Assembly: GCA_903833215.1 (NCBI GenBank)
Contig: CAILEM010000050.1
Coordinates: forward strand, 1 to 64,000
Direction: 5' to 3'
Source: an uncultured Armatimonadota bacterium
GTDB taxonomy: Bacteria > Armatimonadota > Fimbriimonadia > Fimbriimonadales > Fimbriimonadaceae
Length of the DNA stretch: 64,000 bases
The notes beneath the pieces were generated by a model. The model was not told the origin of the DNA. It ran no database searches and worked only from the letters and a program-made list of their open reading frames with translations. Below are positions 18,718 to 26,469 of the stretch, one piece after another. The first letter of the stretch is position 1. Every line of letters starts with the position of its first letter. Made by a program: the position numbers and the translations under genes.

Positions 18718-19122
18718 ATGCAGGCTGGCTACTCGGGAACACCCTTGCCGAAGAAACTCGGCATCAAAGAAGGGTCCGTCGTGCGCCTTCTTGACCCTCC
18801 TTTCGCCTTTGACACCATCCTGAGTGCCGACTCCAACGGCTTCTCCTGGGCGTCTTCCGATGCCCCCGCAGACGTCATCATTCTGTTTGCGGAGTGGGAA
18901 GAACGGATGCAGGAACTGCTGCCATTTGCGATCGCAGGCATGAAATCCAACGGGGGACTTTGGATTGCCTGGCCCAAGAAAGCATCCAAGGTACCAACCG
19001 ATATTGCTGAGCAACGCCTTCGCGACATTTTGCTCCCTACCGGGTTGGTAGACAACAAAGTCTGCGCCATCGACGAAAAGTGGTCCGGCCTTCGATTCGT
19101 GTGGCGATTGAGCCACCGATAA
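18718..19122 (+). CDS. DUF3052 family protein
   Basis: The 134-residue protein begins MQAGYSGTPLPKKLGIKEGS, the conserved DUF3052 start, which fixes the ATG at 18718. It continues with VDxxFxF-type strands (DVIILFAEW), and ends GLWIAWPKKASKVPTDI, LPTGLVDNKVCAIDEKWSGLRFV, all family signatures. The function of DUF3052 is unknown. Members are small cytoplasmic proteins. It is divergent from the double fucosidase gene with about 130 bases between starts. Confidence 0.9.
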   Translation: MQAGYSGTPLPKKLGIKEGSVVRLLDPPFAFDTILSADSNGFSWASSDAPADVIILFAEWEERMQELLPFAIAGMKSNGGLWIAWPKKASKVPTDIAEQRLRDILLPTGLVDNKVCAIDEKWSGLRFVWRLSHR

Positions 19123-19247
19123 ATTCTTAACCAGTGGTCCAGGCACCCGCAGGCTTCCGGAATGTGAGAATTCGTACCAAGCGGTCCGAACGCCCGTAGC
19201 AGACAGTCAACAGGACGAACGAGCGAATGAAGCCTACAGAACCCCAA

Positions 19248-19410
19248 TCACCCGAAAGGTTCGGAAAAGGGAAAGTCCAACTCGTCTCCCTCCTTCGCAG
19301 AGCTACGGCGGACATGCTCCTCAACGCCCATAACCGTCGCCGTACGCTGGTCGCTGGGCAGTCGGCACGCCACTTTACGAGGCAGAAGGGCCGAGTTTGG
19401 CGCGCGCCCG
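19248..19410. repeat. Dispersed intergenic repeat, copy 2
   Basis: This is the longer relative of 4627-4760, in the same orientation. It keeps an open plus-strand frame of 79 codons (19227-19466) containing GKGKVQLVSLLRRATADML and GRVWRAPES, which the first copy has lost through frameshift. It lies in the 19123-19556 gap between the DUF3052 gene and glyQ. Otherwise the gap holds only the glyQ terminator. A mobile-element remnant or a protein-like repeat is possible. Confidence 0.65.
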
Positions 19411-19496
19411 AATCAGTTATCGAAGAGAACAATCTATCGAACGAGTCGAACGTGTTGGGTGGATGAAATTGAGGAGACAGCTAAACCATCCAAAAA

Positions 19497-19535
19497 TGTA
19501 AAGAGCCCCCAAGACGTTCTTGGGGGCTCTTTACA
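19497..19535 (-). terminator. Strong terminator of glyQ
   Basis: A perfect 18-bp stem (AAGAGCCCCCAAGA paired with TCTTGGGGGCTCTT plus the outer TGTA/TACA) has a 3-base loop. On the minus strand it is followed by ACATTTTTGG, giving a T-run for glyQ. Confidence 0.9.
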
Positions 19536-19556
19536 CAAATCCCACAGGCTACGCGC

Positions 19557-20510
19557 CTATTTCTTCCCTGCCACAGCCTCAACCTTGAACTGCTCAACGT
19601 ACTTGAGACAACAGGCTCGAACGCGAGCTCGTATTCGGTTGATGTACGTCGCGCGCTGCGTCACACCGACTGCTCGACGGGCATCAAGAAGATTGAATAC
19701 GTGCGAACACTTCAGTGCAAGGTCGAGCGCTGGATAGACCAGTGCCATCGAGCCTTGATAAGTATTTGGTGCGTCGCCTTCCTGAGGAGTGATGGTCATC
19801 ACTTCCTGAGTCGGGTCCCAGAAAACGGGTGTTTCAATAACGCGCTTTGACTCGGCTTCGTACATATCGAAGAGCTGAAGCAGCATCTCCGTCGACGCGA
19901 CGTCGAAGTTGTACACGCAATTCTGCATTTCCAACTCAAACTCCGCCTTACGATAAGTTAGCGTCTCGTTCCAATTCAACCCATCCCAGAAGGAGGTCTT
20001 TCCGTCGAGGAACAAGCAAAGGCGCTCGGGTCCGTAGGTGATTTCAGCACAAACGGGATTGCACTCAATGCCGCCCATCTGCTGGAAGAACGTGAACTGG
20101 CTGATCTCGGCCCCGTTGACCCAAACTTCCCAACCCACACCACTGGCACCTGCCGCTTGTGACTCCCAGTCGTCTTCTACCAAGCGGACGTCGTTCTTCG
20201 ATGTGTCAAAGCCCAGAGCATCCAAAGACCCCATATAAAGGTCCACGATGTTCTCGGGTGATGGCTTCATGATCACCTGATACTGATAGTAGCGTTGGCT
20301 TCGCTGTGGGTTCCGTGTGTAGCGGCCATCAGCAGGGCGTCGTGAGGGCTGAATATAGGCGACATTCCAAGGGTCTGGCCCAAGGACTCGTAGAGTCGTG
20401 GCGGGGTGCATGGTTCCCGCACCAACTTCGACATCGTAAGGCTGCAGGATGGCGCAACCTTGGGCCGCCCAATAGTCGTTCAGGCGGAAGATCATCTCCT
20501 GCATCGTCAT
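19557..20510 (-). CDS. glyQ: Glycyl-tRNA synthetase alpha subunit
   Basis: GlyQ is the class II catalytic subunit of bacterial alpha2beta2 glycyl-tRNA synthetase. The protein (317 residues from this ATG) contains LNDYWAAQGCAILQPYD, EVGAGTMHPATTLRVLGPDPW, YIQPSRRPADGRYTRNPQR, RLVEDDWESQAAGASGVGWEVW and FTFFQQMGGIECNPVCAEITYG. The ATG at 20510 fits the family start (MTMQEMIFRLNDYW). A GTG at 20534 in frame would add eight residues. Neither has a good ribosome binding site. The beta subunit glyS is not adjacent, unlike in many genomes. A strong terminator follows. Confidence 0.95.
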   Translation of the reverse strand: MTMQEMIFRLNDYWAAQGCAILQPYDVEVGAGTMHPATTLRVLGPDPWNVAYIQPSRRPADGRYTRNPQRSQRYYQYQVIMKPSPENIVDLYMGSLDALGFDTSKNDVRLVEDDWESQAAGASGVGWEVWVNGAEISQFTFFQQMGGIECNPVCAEITYGPERLCLFLDGKTSFWDGLNWNETLTYRKAEFELEMQNCVYNFDVASTEMLLQLFDMYEAESKRVIETPVFWDPTQEVMTITPQEGDAPNTYQGSMALVYPALDLALKCSHVFNLLDARRAVGVTQRATYINRIRARVRACCLKYVEQFKVEAVAGKK

Positions 20511-20586
20511 GGTTCTGGAAGGATACCTTCGCACGATTTTCGAAAGGAGTGCAACTTCGGCTCATGCGAACCGGTAGCAATGATTT

Positions 20587-21417
20587 ATGGGATCTTCAAA
20601 CCTCAAAAAACTACAGATGATCGCCCTTCTCGGGTTGGTGACCTTCGTCGCTTTGGGTTACGTGGTAGTTCAGCGCGGTGTGAAAGACCTCATCCATTTC
20701 AGTATCGGGACTTTCCGAGCTGTCGGCCCAATGACCAAACAGACGCGATCCGTTGCGGCCTTCGACCGGATTCAGGCAGGTCATGTTTACGATGTCGATG
20801 TGACGTACGGTGCAGTCCCGATGCTTGTGATCGAAGCACCAAGCGACCTAATGCCTCACTTGACGTCTTCGGTAAACAACGGCACGCTGAGTTTGGGTGC
20901 AAACACTGGGTTCAACTTAAGCGGTAATCAACGGGTCAAAGCGCATGTCGTCACCAAACGGCTCGTCGGAGCGAACGTGTCCGGAGCCAGTCGCCTGGTT
21001 ATTAACGGAGTGACCAAGGATGCCTCTTTTGACGCCCACCTAAGTGGAGCATCCACGCTTCGAATGTCGGCTGATGTCGACACCTTTGAGATTCAAGCTT
21101 CTGGAGCTGCCAAGACGACGCTAACTGGTCTAACAGCTAAAAACCTGACGGTGAATGCCTCAGGAGCTTCGAACTGCTCCATCAATGGAAAGGCGTTGGA
21201 AAGCAAAATCGAACTCTCAGGAGCAAGCCACCTTGAGGGACAATTCCAATCCAATCGAGCCGACGTCGAGGCCAGCGGCGCTTCACAGGCTTCTCTTCGA
21301 GTAAGAGACTCGTTGACCGGCGAAGCATCCGGCGCGTCGACAATCACCTACTCCGGATTGCCCGCCCACGTAGACACCCATGTTTCAGGAGTGTCGAAGG
21401 TCAATCGGGCAGGTTAG
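20587..21417 (+). CDS. DUF2807 (GIN domain) surface protein
   Basis: The 276-residue protein has an N-terminal membrane anchor (about residues 7-28, MIALLGLVTFVALGYVVV) and a DUF2807 right-handed beta-solenoid. The giveaway is the rung repeat SGAS, seen in variants at about 20-residue intervals (VSGASRL, LSGASTL, ASGAAKT, ASGASNC, LSGASHL, ASGASQA, ASGASTI, VSGVSKV). DUF2807 proteins are secreted or anchored and of unknown role, described as putative auto-transporter adhesin head domains. It is divergent from glyQ, 76 bases apart. Confidence 0.9.
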   Translation: MGSSNLKKLQMIALLGLVTFVALGYVVVQRGVKDLIHFSIGTFRAVGPMTKQTRSVAAFDRIQAGHVYDVDVTYGAVPMLVIEAPSDLMPHLTSSVNNGTLSLGANTGFNLSGNQRVKAHVVTKRLVGANVSGASRLVINGVTKDASFDAHLSGASTLRMSADVDTFEIQASGAAKTTLTGLTAKNLTVNASGASNCSINGKALESKIELSGASHLEGQFQSNRADVEASGASQASLRVRDSLTGEASGASTITYSGLPAHVDTHVSGVSKVNRAG

Positions 21418-21459
21418 GCACCAGCCCAAGTCAACGGAACTAAGAGCACCACCTGCTTT

Positions 21460-21682
21460 GATGCCTCCAGCCGAAGCGATAGTGGAGCCTGGAGGCTCGT
21501 GATAGAGTACTGTGATCGGATAGTTCTCAGCCATTTCCTGCGCTGATTCCTCACGCCTGAGGCAACGCCGAAGCCGTGAGGCTAAACAACAGAGCGCCCG
21601 GCCGACGAACGGTGTGTTCGTCTTCGAAAGCAGTCGGTTCACGAGCCTCCAGGCTCCGCTTTCAGCTCCGGCTGGCGGCATC
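21460..21682. repeat. Inverted-repeat element with ~44-bp imperfect arms
   Basis: Arms at 21460-21502 and 21639-21682 share GGAGCCTGGAGGCTCGTGA (and its complement) and GATGCC-CCAGCCG-AGC at the outer ends, with a few mismatches and one short insertion. About 136 bases lie between the arms, including a smaller hairpin around GCCTGAGGC. The element fills most of the 21418-21736 gap and looks like a miniature or REPIN-type element. Confidence 0.7.
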
Positions 21683-21736
21683 ATCGTGAGTGATGGATGG
21701 ATGGAGTGAGCGAGTCCCGTGAGAACGCACACGGAA

Positions 21737-22168
21737 TTAGGTACCTATTGGCTGAATAACAGACTGGACGGCTAGCAGGGCTTCCACAATCCGTGCATCG
21801 AATTCACCAATAGCCTCTTCGGACAGCCAACGGACGCATTCGTCGTCACCAACTGGAATGCCGTCTCCGTACCCAGTGCGCAGGATATCGAATCGCTCGC
21901 AAAGCTTCACAATCTCTCGGCTCAATAAGTCTGTAGGAATCAACACGACTAACTCAGGATCGAGCGATTCAATTCGGTGCAACTCAGCCAAATAGCGCAA
22001 CGCCAGAAGAGCGTCACTCTCCATCCCGACCTGATCTCCGACAGCGACCGAGTACACGGCAACTCTCTGGGCGTGCTCCATAAATCCGGGATTGGCACGA
22101 TCGGCCGCCTCAAGGGCGCTACGGACCTGTCGGTTTCGGAGTCTGGCAGTAATCCCTGAATGTTCCAT
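21737..22168 (-). CDS. Degenerate HD-GYP-like protein
   Basis: The 143-residue protein resembles the first part of an HD-GYP domain: GFMEHAQRVAVYSVAVGDQVGMESDALLALRYLAELHRI is the usual EHSxRVxxYxxxLA...LLHDIG helix pair. The metal-binding His-Asp is replaced by ELHRI, and no GYP segment follows in recognisable form, although GYGDGIP near residue 100 could be a relic. It therefore should not hydrolyse cyclic-di-GMP. It may be a binding or scaffold protein or a decaying gene. The ATG at 22168 was chosen because upstream codons are in a low-quality extension. Confidence 0.55.
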   Translation of the reverse strand: MEHSGITARLRNRQVRSALEAADRANPGFMEHAQRVAVYSVAVGDQVGMESDALLALRYLAELHRIESLDPELVVLIPTDLLSREIVKLCERFDILRTGYGDGIPVGDDECVRWLSEEAIGEFDARIVEALLAVQSVIQPIGT

Positions 22169-22311
22169 CGCGGTATGCCCGAAACCTGGCGAGCAATTAC
22201 ATCGTATCCAATTTTCGAAATCAAACACACAAGGATGCAAAAGATCGTTCCCCCGGCAATCGGCGAGACTCCAATCTTAATCTGCATGCATCTTGCTGTA
22301 CACTAAAAAAT

Positions 22312-22992
22312 ATGGAATCTCCTCCAACCTATATGCCACCTCGAAAGAAGTCCAATGTCATCGTCTGGGTGATCATCGGAGGAGTTTTAGGGTGCTGTGT
22401 TCTTCCGGTTGGCCTCATCGGCGGCCTTGGCTTCTGGGGCTTCAATAAAATCAAGGATCTTGGAGCCTGTATGTTCAATTACCAAGATGCCCAAAAGGCT
22501 ATGTTGAAATACGCTTCGGCTCATGGCGGCAAGCTACCGAACGCGGCGACATGGCAAGACGACATTCGCGAGGATTTCCGAGCATCGATGACACCGAAGC
22601 AACAACTCGGGCCGTTTCAGGAGATGTCGCCAGATGGAGAGTGGGGCTGCAAAGATCCCGACGGAGTCATGAGCGGCATGGCTTTCAATTCAGATCTCTC
22701 TGGCAAGAAACTCGGCGACATAAAAGATCAGGTCACAACGATCATGATTTTCGAGACGGCGCATCCCGGCAAGAACCTTCATGAATCATTCAAGCAAAAG
22801 GACTTTGAATCGAGCCCCAAGACCATTGGTGGTGCACCGAGAGGCTGGATCCAAGTTCCCGTCAATGGAGCGCCTCTCATGATCAGCAAGTCTGGTCAAA
22901 CCGTCCCCATCCGAACCGGCAATCAAATGTCGAGTGGACCGATTGACATTCAAGTTAAGTCCAGTTCAGGCGACGGTGAAGAAAAGAAGTAG
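22312..22992 (+). CDS. Membrane-anchored protein with pilin-like periplasmic domain
   Basis: The 226-residue product has a short charged N terminus (MESPPTYMPPRKKS), one long transmembrane segment (about residues 15-45, IVWVIIGGVLGCCVLPVGL) and a periplasmic domain. FNYQDAQKAMLKYASAHGGKLP and AFNSDLSGKKLGDIKDQVTTIMIFE resemble the body of DUF1559-type pseudopilins, but no prepilin peptidase motif is present. The tail is rich in Ser, Asp and Lys. Function is unknown. A terminator follows 42 bases after the stop. Confidence 0.7.
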   Translation: MESPPTYMPPRKKSNVIVWVIIGGVLGCCVLPVGLIGGLGFWGFNKIKDLGACMFNYQDAQKAMLKYASAHGGKLPNAATWQDDIREDFRASMTPKQQLGPFQEMSPDGEWGCKDPDGVMSGMAFNSDLSGKKLGDIKDQVTTIMIFETAHPGKNLHESFKQKDFESSPKTIGGAPRGWIQVPVNGAPLMISKSGQTVPIRTGNQMSSGPIDIQVKSSSGDGEEKK

Positions 22993-23034
22993 TGTCGTGC
23001 TCTGATCTCGTCTCTCCCAGCTAGCGTCCTATGA

Positions 23035-23068
23035 TGGCTTCACTCACCTTGTGCGTGAAGCCATTTTT
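23035..23068 (+). terminator. Rho-independent terminator
   Basis: TGGCTTCAC (23035-23043) pairs with GTGAAGCCA (23055-23063), followed by TTTTT. It ends the pilin-like membrane protein transcript. Confidence 0.85.
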
Positions 23069-23225
23069 CCTCTTCGAAGGGATGACAGTAGTCGGTCCAA
23101 AACTTGCTCAATCCATGGCTGGGAAAGCCTTATGTTGCGCATCAAGGACGTGATATCGCCCTCCGAGGGGGATGCAAAGATCGAACCGGGCGTATACTAT
23201 CACGGTAAGTAATAAACGGGCACGG

Positions 23226-23378
23226 ATGAAAAGCATGCTTGCCGCTTTAATTACGCTCAGCAGTCAGGGCCTCAAGATCATTTCGGTGATCCTGTAACTC
23301 GTCTTGGGGGGAGGAATTTTCCTTAATCTGCTTCGAGGCGTACACAAAGGTATTGGAGAATTATTGAAATTATGGTAA
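23226..23378 (+). pseudogene. Decayed tatA copy directly upstream of tatA
   Basis: Translating from ATG 23226 gives MKSMLAALITLSSQGLKIIS, VIL, an in-frame TAA, then LVLGGGIFLNLLRGVHKGIG and ELLKLW before a second stop. This aligns along its length with the intact TatA that follows (SQDLMIIAVIVLVLFGGKKI, PELLRGVGKGVGELQKGL). The hydrophobic helix is interrupted by the stop and the amphipathic helix has lost its charged KKIPE motif. Its final stop codon overlaps the start codon of tatA. This looks like a tandem duplicate of tatA that has been inactivated. Confidence 0.75.
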
Positions 23379-23653
23379 ACGCTTTTGCAATGCTAGGCAG
23401 TCAAGACCTCATGATCATCGCCGTGATCGTGTTGGTTCTCTTTGGCGGAAAAAAGATCCCTGAGTTGCTTCGAGGCGTCGGAAAGGGTGTTGGAGAGCTT
23501 CAAAAGGGACTCGATGAAGGTAAGCGTCAGCTGACTTCCAGCATTCATGAAGATCCCCCAATGACGACGACTGTGCCAACCAACCCTGCGCAGACAGCCC
23601 CTCAAGACCACCCAGTCGCCAGCGGGACTGCACACTCCGGCCCAACCAGCTAA
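23372..23653 (+). CDS. tatA: Twin-arginine translocase subunit TatA/TatE family
   Basis: The 93-residue protein has the TatA plan: a short N terminus, one transmembrane helix (LMIIAVIVLVLFG), the hinge GGKKIPELLRGVGKGVGELQ forming the amphipathic helix, and an acidic, Pro/Thr-rich disordered tail. TatA multimerises to form the pore for folded proteins. No tatC or tatB is in the window. The gene leads a tight operon: the next gene starts 11 bases after its stop, followed by PqqD-like and ABC genes. A decayed copy overlaps its start. Confidence 0.9.
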   Translation: MVNAFAMLGSQDLMIIAVIVLVLFGGKKIPELLRGVGKGVGELQKGLDEGKRQLTSSIHEDPPMTTTVPTNPAQTAPQDHPVASGTAHSGPTS

Positions 23654-23663
23654 GACCCTTGCG

Positions 23664-24455
23664 GTGACCTTCGCCTGGTACGGCTTTGCGCTTGAGCATC
23701 CAGAAGATTGGGCTCCTGTAACCCTTACGGGAGCCCGAAAAGAAGGTTACGTCCGAATTGCTTCCCCAGGACGACAATCCATCCAAATTCGGTGGAAAGC
23801 CTCTGCTCATGAGGTCGACCTTTCGTCAGTCCTATCGAATTATCTTGAGAAGCTTTCGCGCGACGCAAAAGCCGCCAAAGACGATTTCACCAGCGACATA
23901 GAGGAAACCTCCGATCGCATTCGATATCAGTACAGTTCTGCGACATGCGGACGTGGAGCCATTTTTCGCTCTTCGAAATCGGGCAGAGTTTTCTTTATCG
24001 AGGCAATTTCTTCCAAAGCGAACTCATTGCTTCCCCTGATCAACAAGGTGCTCGACACCTTCACAATGGATACCGAACCCGAGTCGTGGGCACTCTTTGG
24101 CCTTCACCTAAGGTTGCCTGTTGGGCTCGAGGTTGACAAAAAGGTGTTGCAAGCTGGACGCACCCAAATCGATCTGGCGAGCAAGAAGACAAAAATAGAG
24201 GCTCAACGTTGGGCCTTTGCCGAGCAGCTCACTGCGAAACATGGGCTCGAACCCTGGGCCCGTTCTTTGCTAGCGATGCCTAACGCGGTCGCAGAGACCT
24301 CGCCACTTGGGATTCGATTTGAACAACCAGGCACCTTCCTGCGACCACCCGTAGCGGCCTTGGTCACGGTGCAGCCAGAGAGAAACCAGATCTCGACAGT
24401 GAAGGTCACCACACGCGAAGCAAACTGGGGGCCAAATTGGAACTGGTTCGCCTAG
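23664..24455 (+). CDS. Unknown cytoplasmic protein in the tatA-PqqD-ABC operon
   Basis: The 263-residue product starts at GTG 23664, 11 bases after tatA. No signal peptide or membrane helix is visible. Two halves look alike: WYGFALEHPEDWAPV..GYVRIASPGRQSIQIRW near the N terminus and LFGLHLRLPVGLEV..RTQIDLASKKTKIEAQRW from about residue 145, suggesting a duplicated beta-rich domain. No known family was recognised. Its last 19 bases overlap the PqqD-like gene, implying translational coupling. A substrate or adaptor role for the adjacent PqqD-like protein or transporter is inference only. Confidence 0.75.
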   Translation: MTFAWYGFALEHPEDWAPVTLTGARKEGYVRIASPGRQSIQIRWKASAHEVDLSSVLSNYLEKLSRDAKAAKDDFTSDIEETSDRIRYQYSSATCGRGAIFRSSKSGRVFFIEAISSKANSLLPLINKVLDTFTMDTEPESWALFGLHLRLPVGLEVDKKVLQAGRTQIDLASKKTKIEAQRWAFAEQLTAKHGLEPWARSLLAMPNAVAETSPLGIRFEQPGTFLRPPVAALVTVQPERNQISTVKVTTREANWGPNWNWFA

Positions 24456-24841
24456 CCAAACGGCTGGTCAATCGCTCAGAACCGCTCTCAGGCGAGAAGC
24501 TGAAGCATTCGCGACCCATCCGAAACTCCAGCGTCATTCAAGATAAGGAGGAGGACGGTAGCATCCTTCTCCTAGCTCCTCTCGATCAACAGCCCAATCT
24601 GCTCGTAGCGATCCTGGCCAAATGGACCAAAGCGCCAGAACACAAGAAGTTCGAACTAGAACCTATTGGGGCCTTTGTTTGGAATCTATGCGATGGAAAG
24701 CATACATTTGAAGGAATCTCGAAGCGCCTTAGAGAACACTTCAAGATGAACCGAGTGGAAGCAGATGCGGCGCTCCTGGCGTTTCTGCAAATGCTTCACC
24801 AGAGGAGACTCATTACGCTCACCTTCGGAAAAGAAAAATGA
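24437..24841 (+). CDS. PqqD-like protein
   Basis: The 134-residue protein starts at TTG 24437 inside the end of the preceding gene. After about 45 variable residues, the C-terminal 85 follow the PqqD winged-helix pattern: ELEPIGAFVWNLCDGKHTFE, then GISKRLREHFKMNRVEADAA, LLAFLQMLHQRRLI. PqqD folds bind leader peptides in RiPP biosynthesis and present them to maturases. No radical SAM enzyme or precursor peptide is evident here. It overlaps the permease start by four bases (ATGA). Its association with TatA and a minimal ABC exporter is unusual. Confidence 0.82.
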   Translation: MELVRLAKRLVNRSEPLSGEKLKHSRPIRNSSVIQDKEEDGSILLLAPLDQQPNLLVAILAKWTKAPEHKKFELEPIGAFVWNLCDGKHTFEGISKRLREHFKMNRVEADAALLAFLQMLHQRRLITLTFGKEK

Positions 24842-25413
24842 AGCAGACTGAGTTCAAAAATGTGGACCCACCCATGTGGGTCGCATGGAACCAGGCGAAA
24901 GCAAGCATCCGCGTGCGCTTCCTCCGCATGCTCATCACATCGCTTGGAGTTGCATTAGGAATCGCCTTTTTCTGCAGCATGCAAGTGCTCAGTTCCACTC
25001 CAACCCACGGCGGAATGCAGTCCCAAGCCCAAATGCAGTGGCTAACCGGTACGTCACTGGTCATGTGCCTCGTCGGAGTCACCAACTCAATGTTGATGTC
25101 TGTAACCGAGCGCTATCGAGAGATCGGGACGATCAAATGCCTGGGTGCCTCAGACAGCTTTATCGTTAAGGTCTTCTTTCTTGAAGCCCTCCTCTTGGGT
25201 GCTTTGGGTTCCTTGGGAGGGTCGTTGATCGGATCCCTACTAATTGCACTGGTGATGAGTGCGACCACGGGGAGTCCAGGACTCGTCCCCATCGTTCACG
25301 CCATTGTCGTTGGGACGCTTGTCGGCATTTTGATGACGGTACTTGCAGCGATTGCTCCGGCCGTTCAAGCCGCGAAGATGCCTGCCGCGGCGGCGCTTAG
25401 GGTGGATGTATGA
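24838..25413 (+). CDS. Minimal FtsX/MacB-type ABC transporter permease
   Basis: The 191-residue membrane protein carries the FtsX-domain hallmark TERYREIGTIKCLGASD between helices 2 and 3 and ends LAAIAPAVQAAKMPAAAALR, also typical. Helix 1 is near residues 29-50 (MLITSLGVALGIAFFCSM) and helix 2 follows after only about 20 residues. The large periplasmic domain that MacB and LolC/E carry between these helices is therefore missing. Normal family length is 380 or more. The gene is read continuously without a frameshift, so this is a real compact form. It overlaps the ATPase gene by four bases. Confidence 0.85.
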   Translation: MKQTEFKNVDPPMWVAWNQAKASIRVRFLRMLITSLGVALGIAFFCSMQVLSSTPTHGGMQSQAQMQWLTGTSLVMCLVGVTNSMLMSVTERYREIGTIKCLGASDSFIVKVFFLEALLLGALGSLGGSLIGSLLIALVMSATTGSPGLVPIVHAIVVGTLVGILMTVLAAIAPAVQAAKMPAAAALRVDV

Positions 25414-26144
25414 GTTTGCTAGACCAAAGAGAAGTTGTCGTCCGCACCGTCGATGTCGTCAAGCAGTACGGCGAGGGTGAGGCAGCAGTGCGTGCCCTCA
25501 ATGGTGTGACTTGCGAGATTTACACCGGCGAGTATTTGTCGATCATGGGTCCATCCGGCAGCGGAAAATCGACGCTATTCAACATGATTGGCGGCTTGGA
25601 TAAGCCAAACGAAGGTTCGGTGTTCGTCAATTCGGTCGACATCGCCCAGCTCACTCCCAAGGAATTGGCGTTTCTCCGGTGTCACACCATCGGCTATATC
25701 TTTCAGACCTTCAACCTGATCTCGGTCCGAACGGCCCTGGAAAACGTCACCTTGCCCATGCTATTTGCCGGCCTCACCCCCGAAGAGGCAGACGAGCGCG
25801 GAATCAAACTTCTCGATCTAGTGGGCTTGGTGCATCGCCTTCACCACCGTCCAAGTGAGTTGTCCGGTGGACAGCAACAACGCGTAGCCATTGCACGATC
25901 TCTTGCCAACAACCCTTCAATCATCCTCGCTGATGAGCCGACGGGCAATCTTGACCTCAAAACCGGTCAGGAAATCATCGACCTCCTCCGAAGTCTCAAC
26001 GAAGAGCGAGGCGTCACCATCATCTCCGCTACCCACGACCACAAAATGCTCGACGTCTCCGATCGCATCTTCCACATCCGAGATGGTCAACTCGCGCTTG
26101 TCGAGACCAGAGAGGAGCTCGACAAACACAAAGCCCTGGCGTAA
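25410..26144 (+). CDS. ABC transporter ATP-binding protein (LolD/MacB type)
   Basis: The 244-residue protein has Walker [11 protein letters not shown]-loop IFQTFNL, signature LSGGQQQR, Walker [13 protein letters not shown] and the switch His in SATHD. The TGNLDLKTG extension is characteristic of the LolD/MacB/FtsE class that works with FtsX-domain permeases. It energises the minimal permease encoded immediately upstream (ATGA overlap). Class members act in mechanotransmission, lipoprotein release or peptide efflux rather than classical import. It is the last gene of the tatA-led operon. Confidence 0.95.
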   Translation: MSLLDQREVVVRTVDVVKQYGEGEAAVRALNGVTCEIYTGEYLSIMGPSGSGKSTLFNMIGGLDKPNEGSVFVNSVDIAQLTPKELAFLRCHTIGYIFQTFNLISVRTALENVTLPMLFAGLTPEEADERGIKLLDLVGLVHRLHHRPSELSGGQQQRVAIARSLANNPSIILADEPTGNLDLKTGQEIIDLLRSLNEERGVTIISATHDHKMLDVSDRIFHIRDGQLALVETREELDKHKALA

Positions 26145-26236
26145 CGGTGAGTGACATCGGCGTCCGAAGGATCAGCGTGCGACATTCGAGATAGTCGACG
26201 GTGCGAGACAACAGACATGAGACACCACCCCGCCCC

Positions 26237-26261
26237 GTAGTCGGCGGTGATCGTACCGACG
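26237..26261. repeat. Single arm of the GGCGGTGATCGTACC inverted-repeat family
   Basis: Matches the left arm of the elements at 15333 and 37213. No inverted partner was found nearby, so this is a solo arm. It follows the ABC operon. Confidence 0.8.
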
Positions 26262-26319
26262 CAGGAACTTGTATCCAAAACCAACCTGCAGTCAATCAAA
26301 TGCAGAGTTCCGGAAAATG

Positions 26320-26400
26320 GAGACACGCCAAGCGGAGCAAGGGGCCAGACCAGCTGACAACCAGAACGAGCGAAGAAATGAAAGCGAAACAGTTCGGAGG
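26320..26400. repeat. Degenerate third copy of the dispersed intergenic repeat
   Basis: ACACGCCAAGCGGAGCAAGG and the GAACGAGCGAA..AAAGCGAAACAGTTCGGAGG region resemble the 3' halves of the copies at 4627 and 19248. Similarity is patchy, so this is tentative. The 26145-26469 gap holds nothing else beyond the solo repeat arm and the terminator. Confidence 0.35.
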
Positions 26401-26423
26401 ATAAACGTAGACCCCAATAACAG

Positions 26424-26456
26424 AAAGGAGCCCCGGGAAACTCGGGGCTCCTTTTG
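26424..26456 (-). terminator. Rho-independent terminator, usable on both strands
   Basis: AAAGGAGCCCCG (26424-26435) pairs with CGGGGCTCCTTT (26443-26454). T-rich ends on both sides fit termination of the secreted-protein gene on the minus strand and of readthrough from the ABC operon. Confidence 0.85.
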
Positions 26457-26469
26457 CTAGAGATTTCGC

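Noticed and set aside
21385-21732. 115-codon minus-strand frame
   Set aside because: It spans the inverted-repeat element at 21460-21682 and is explained by it.
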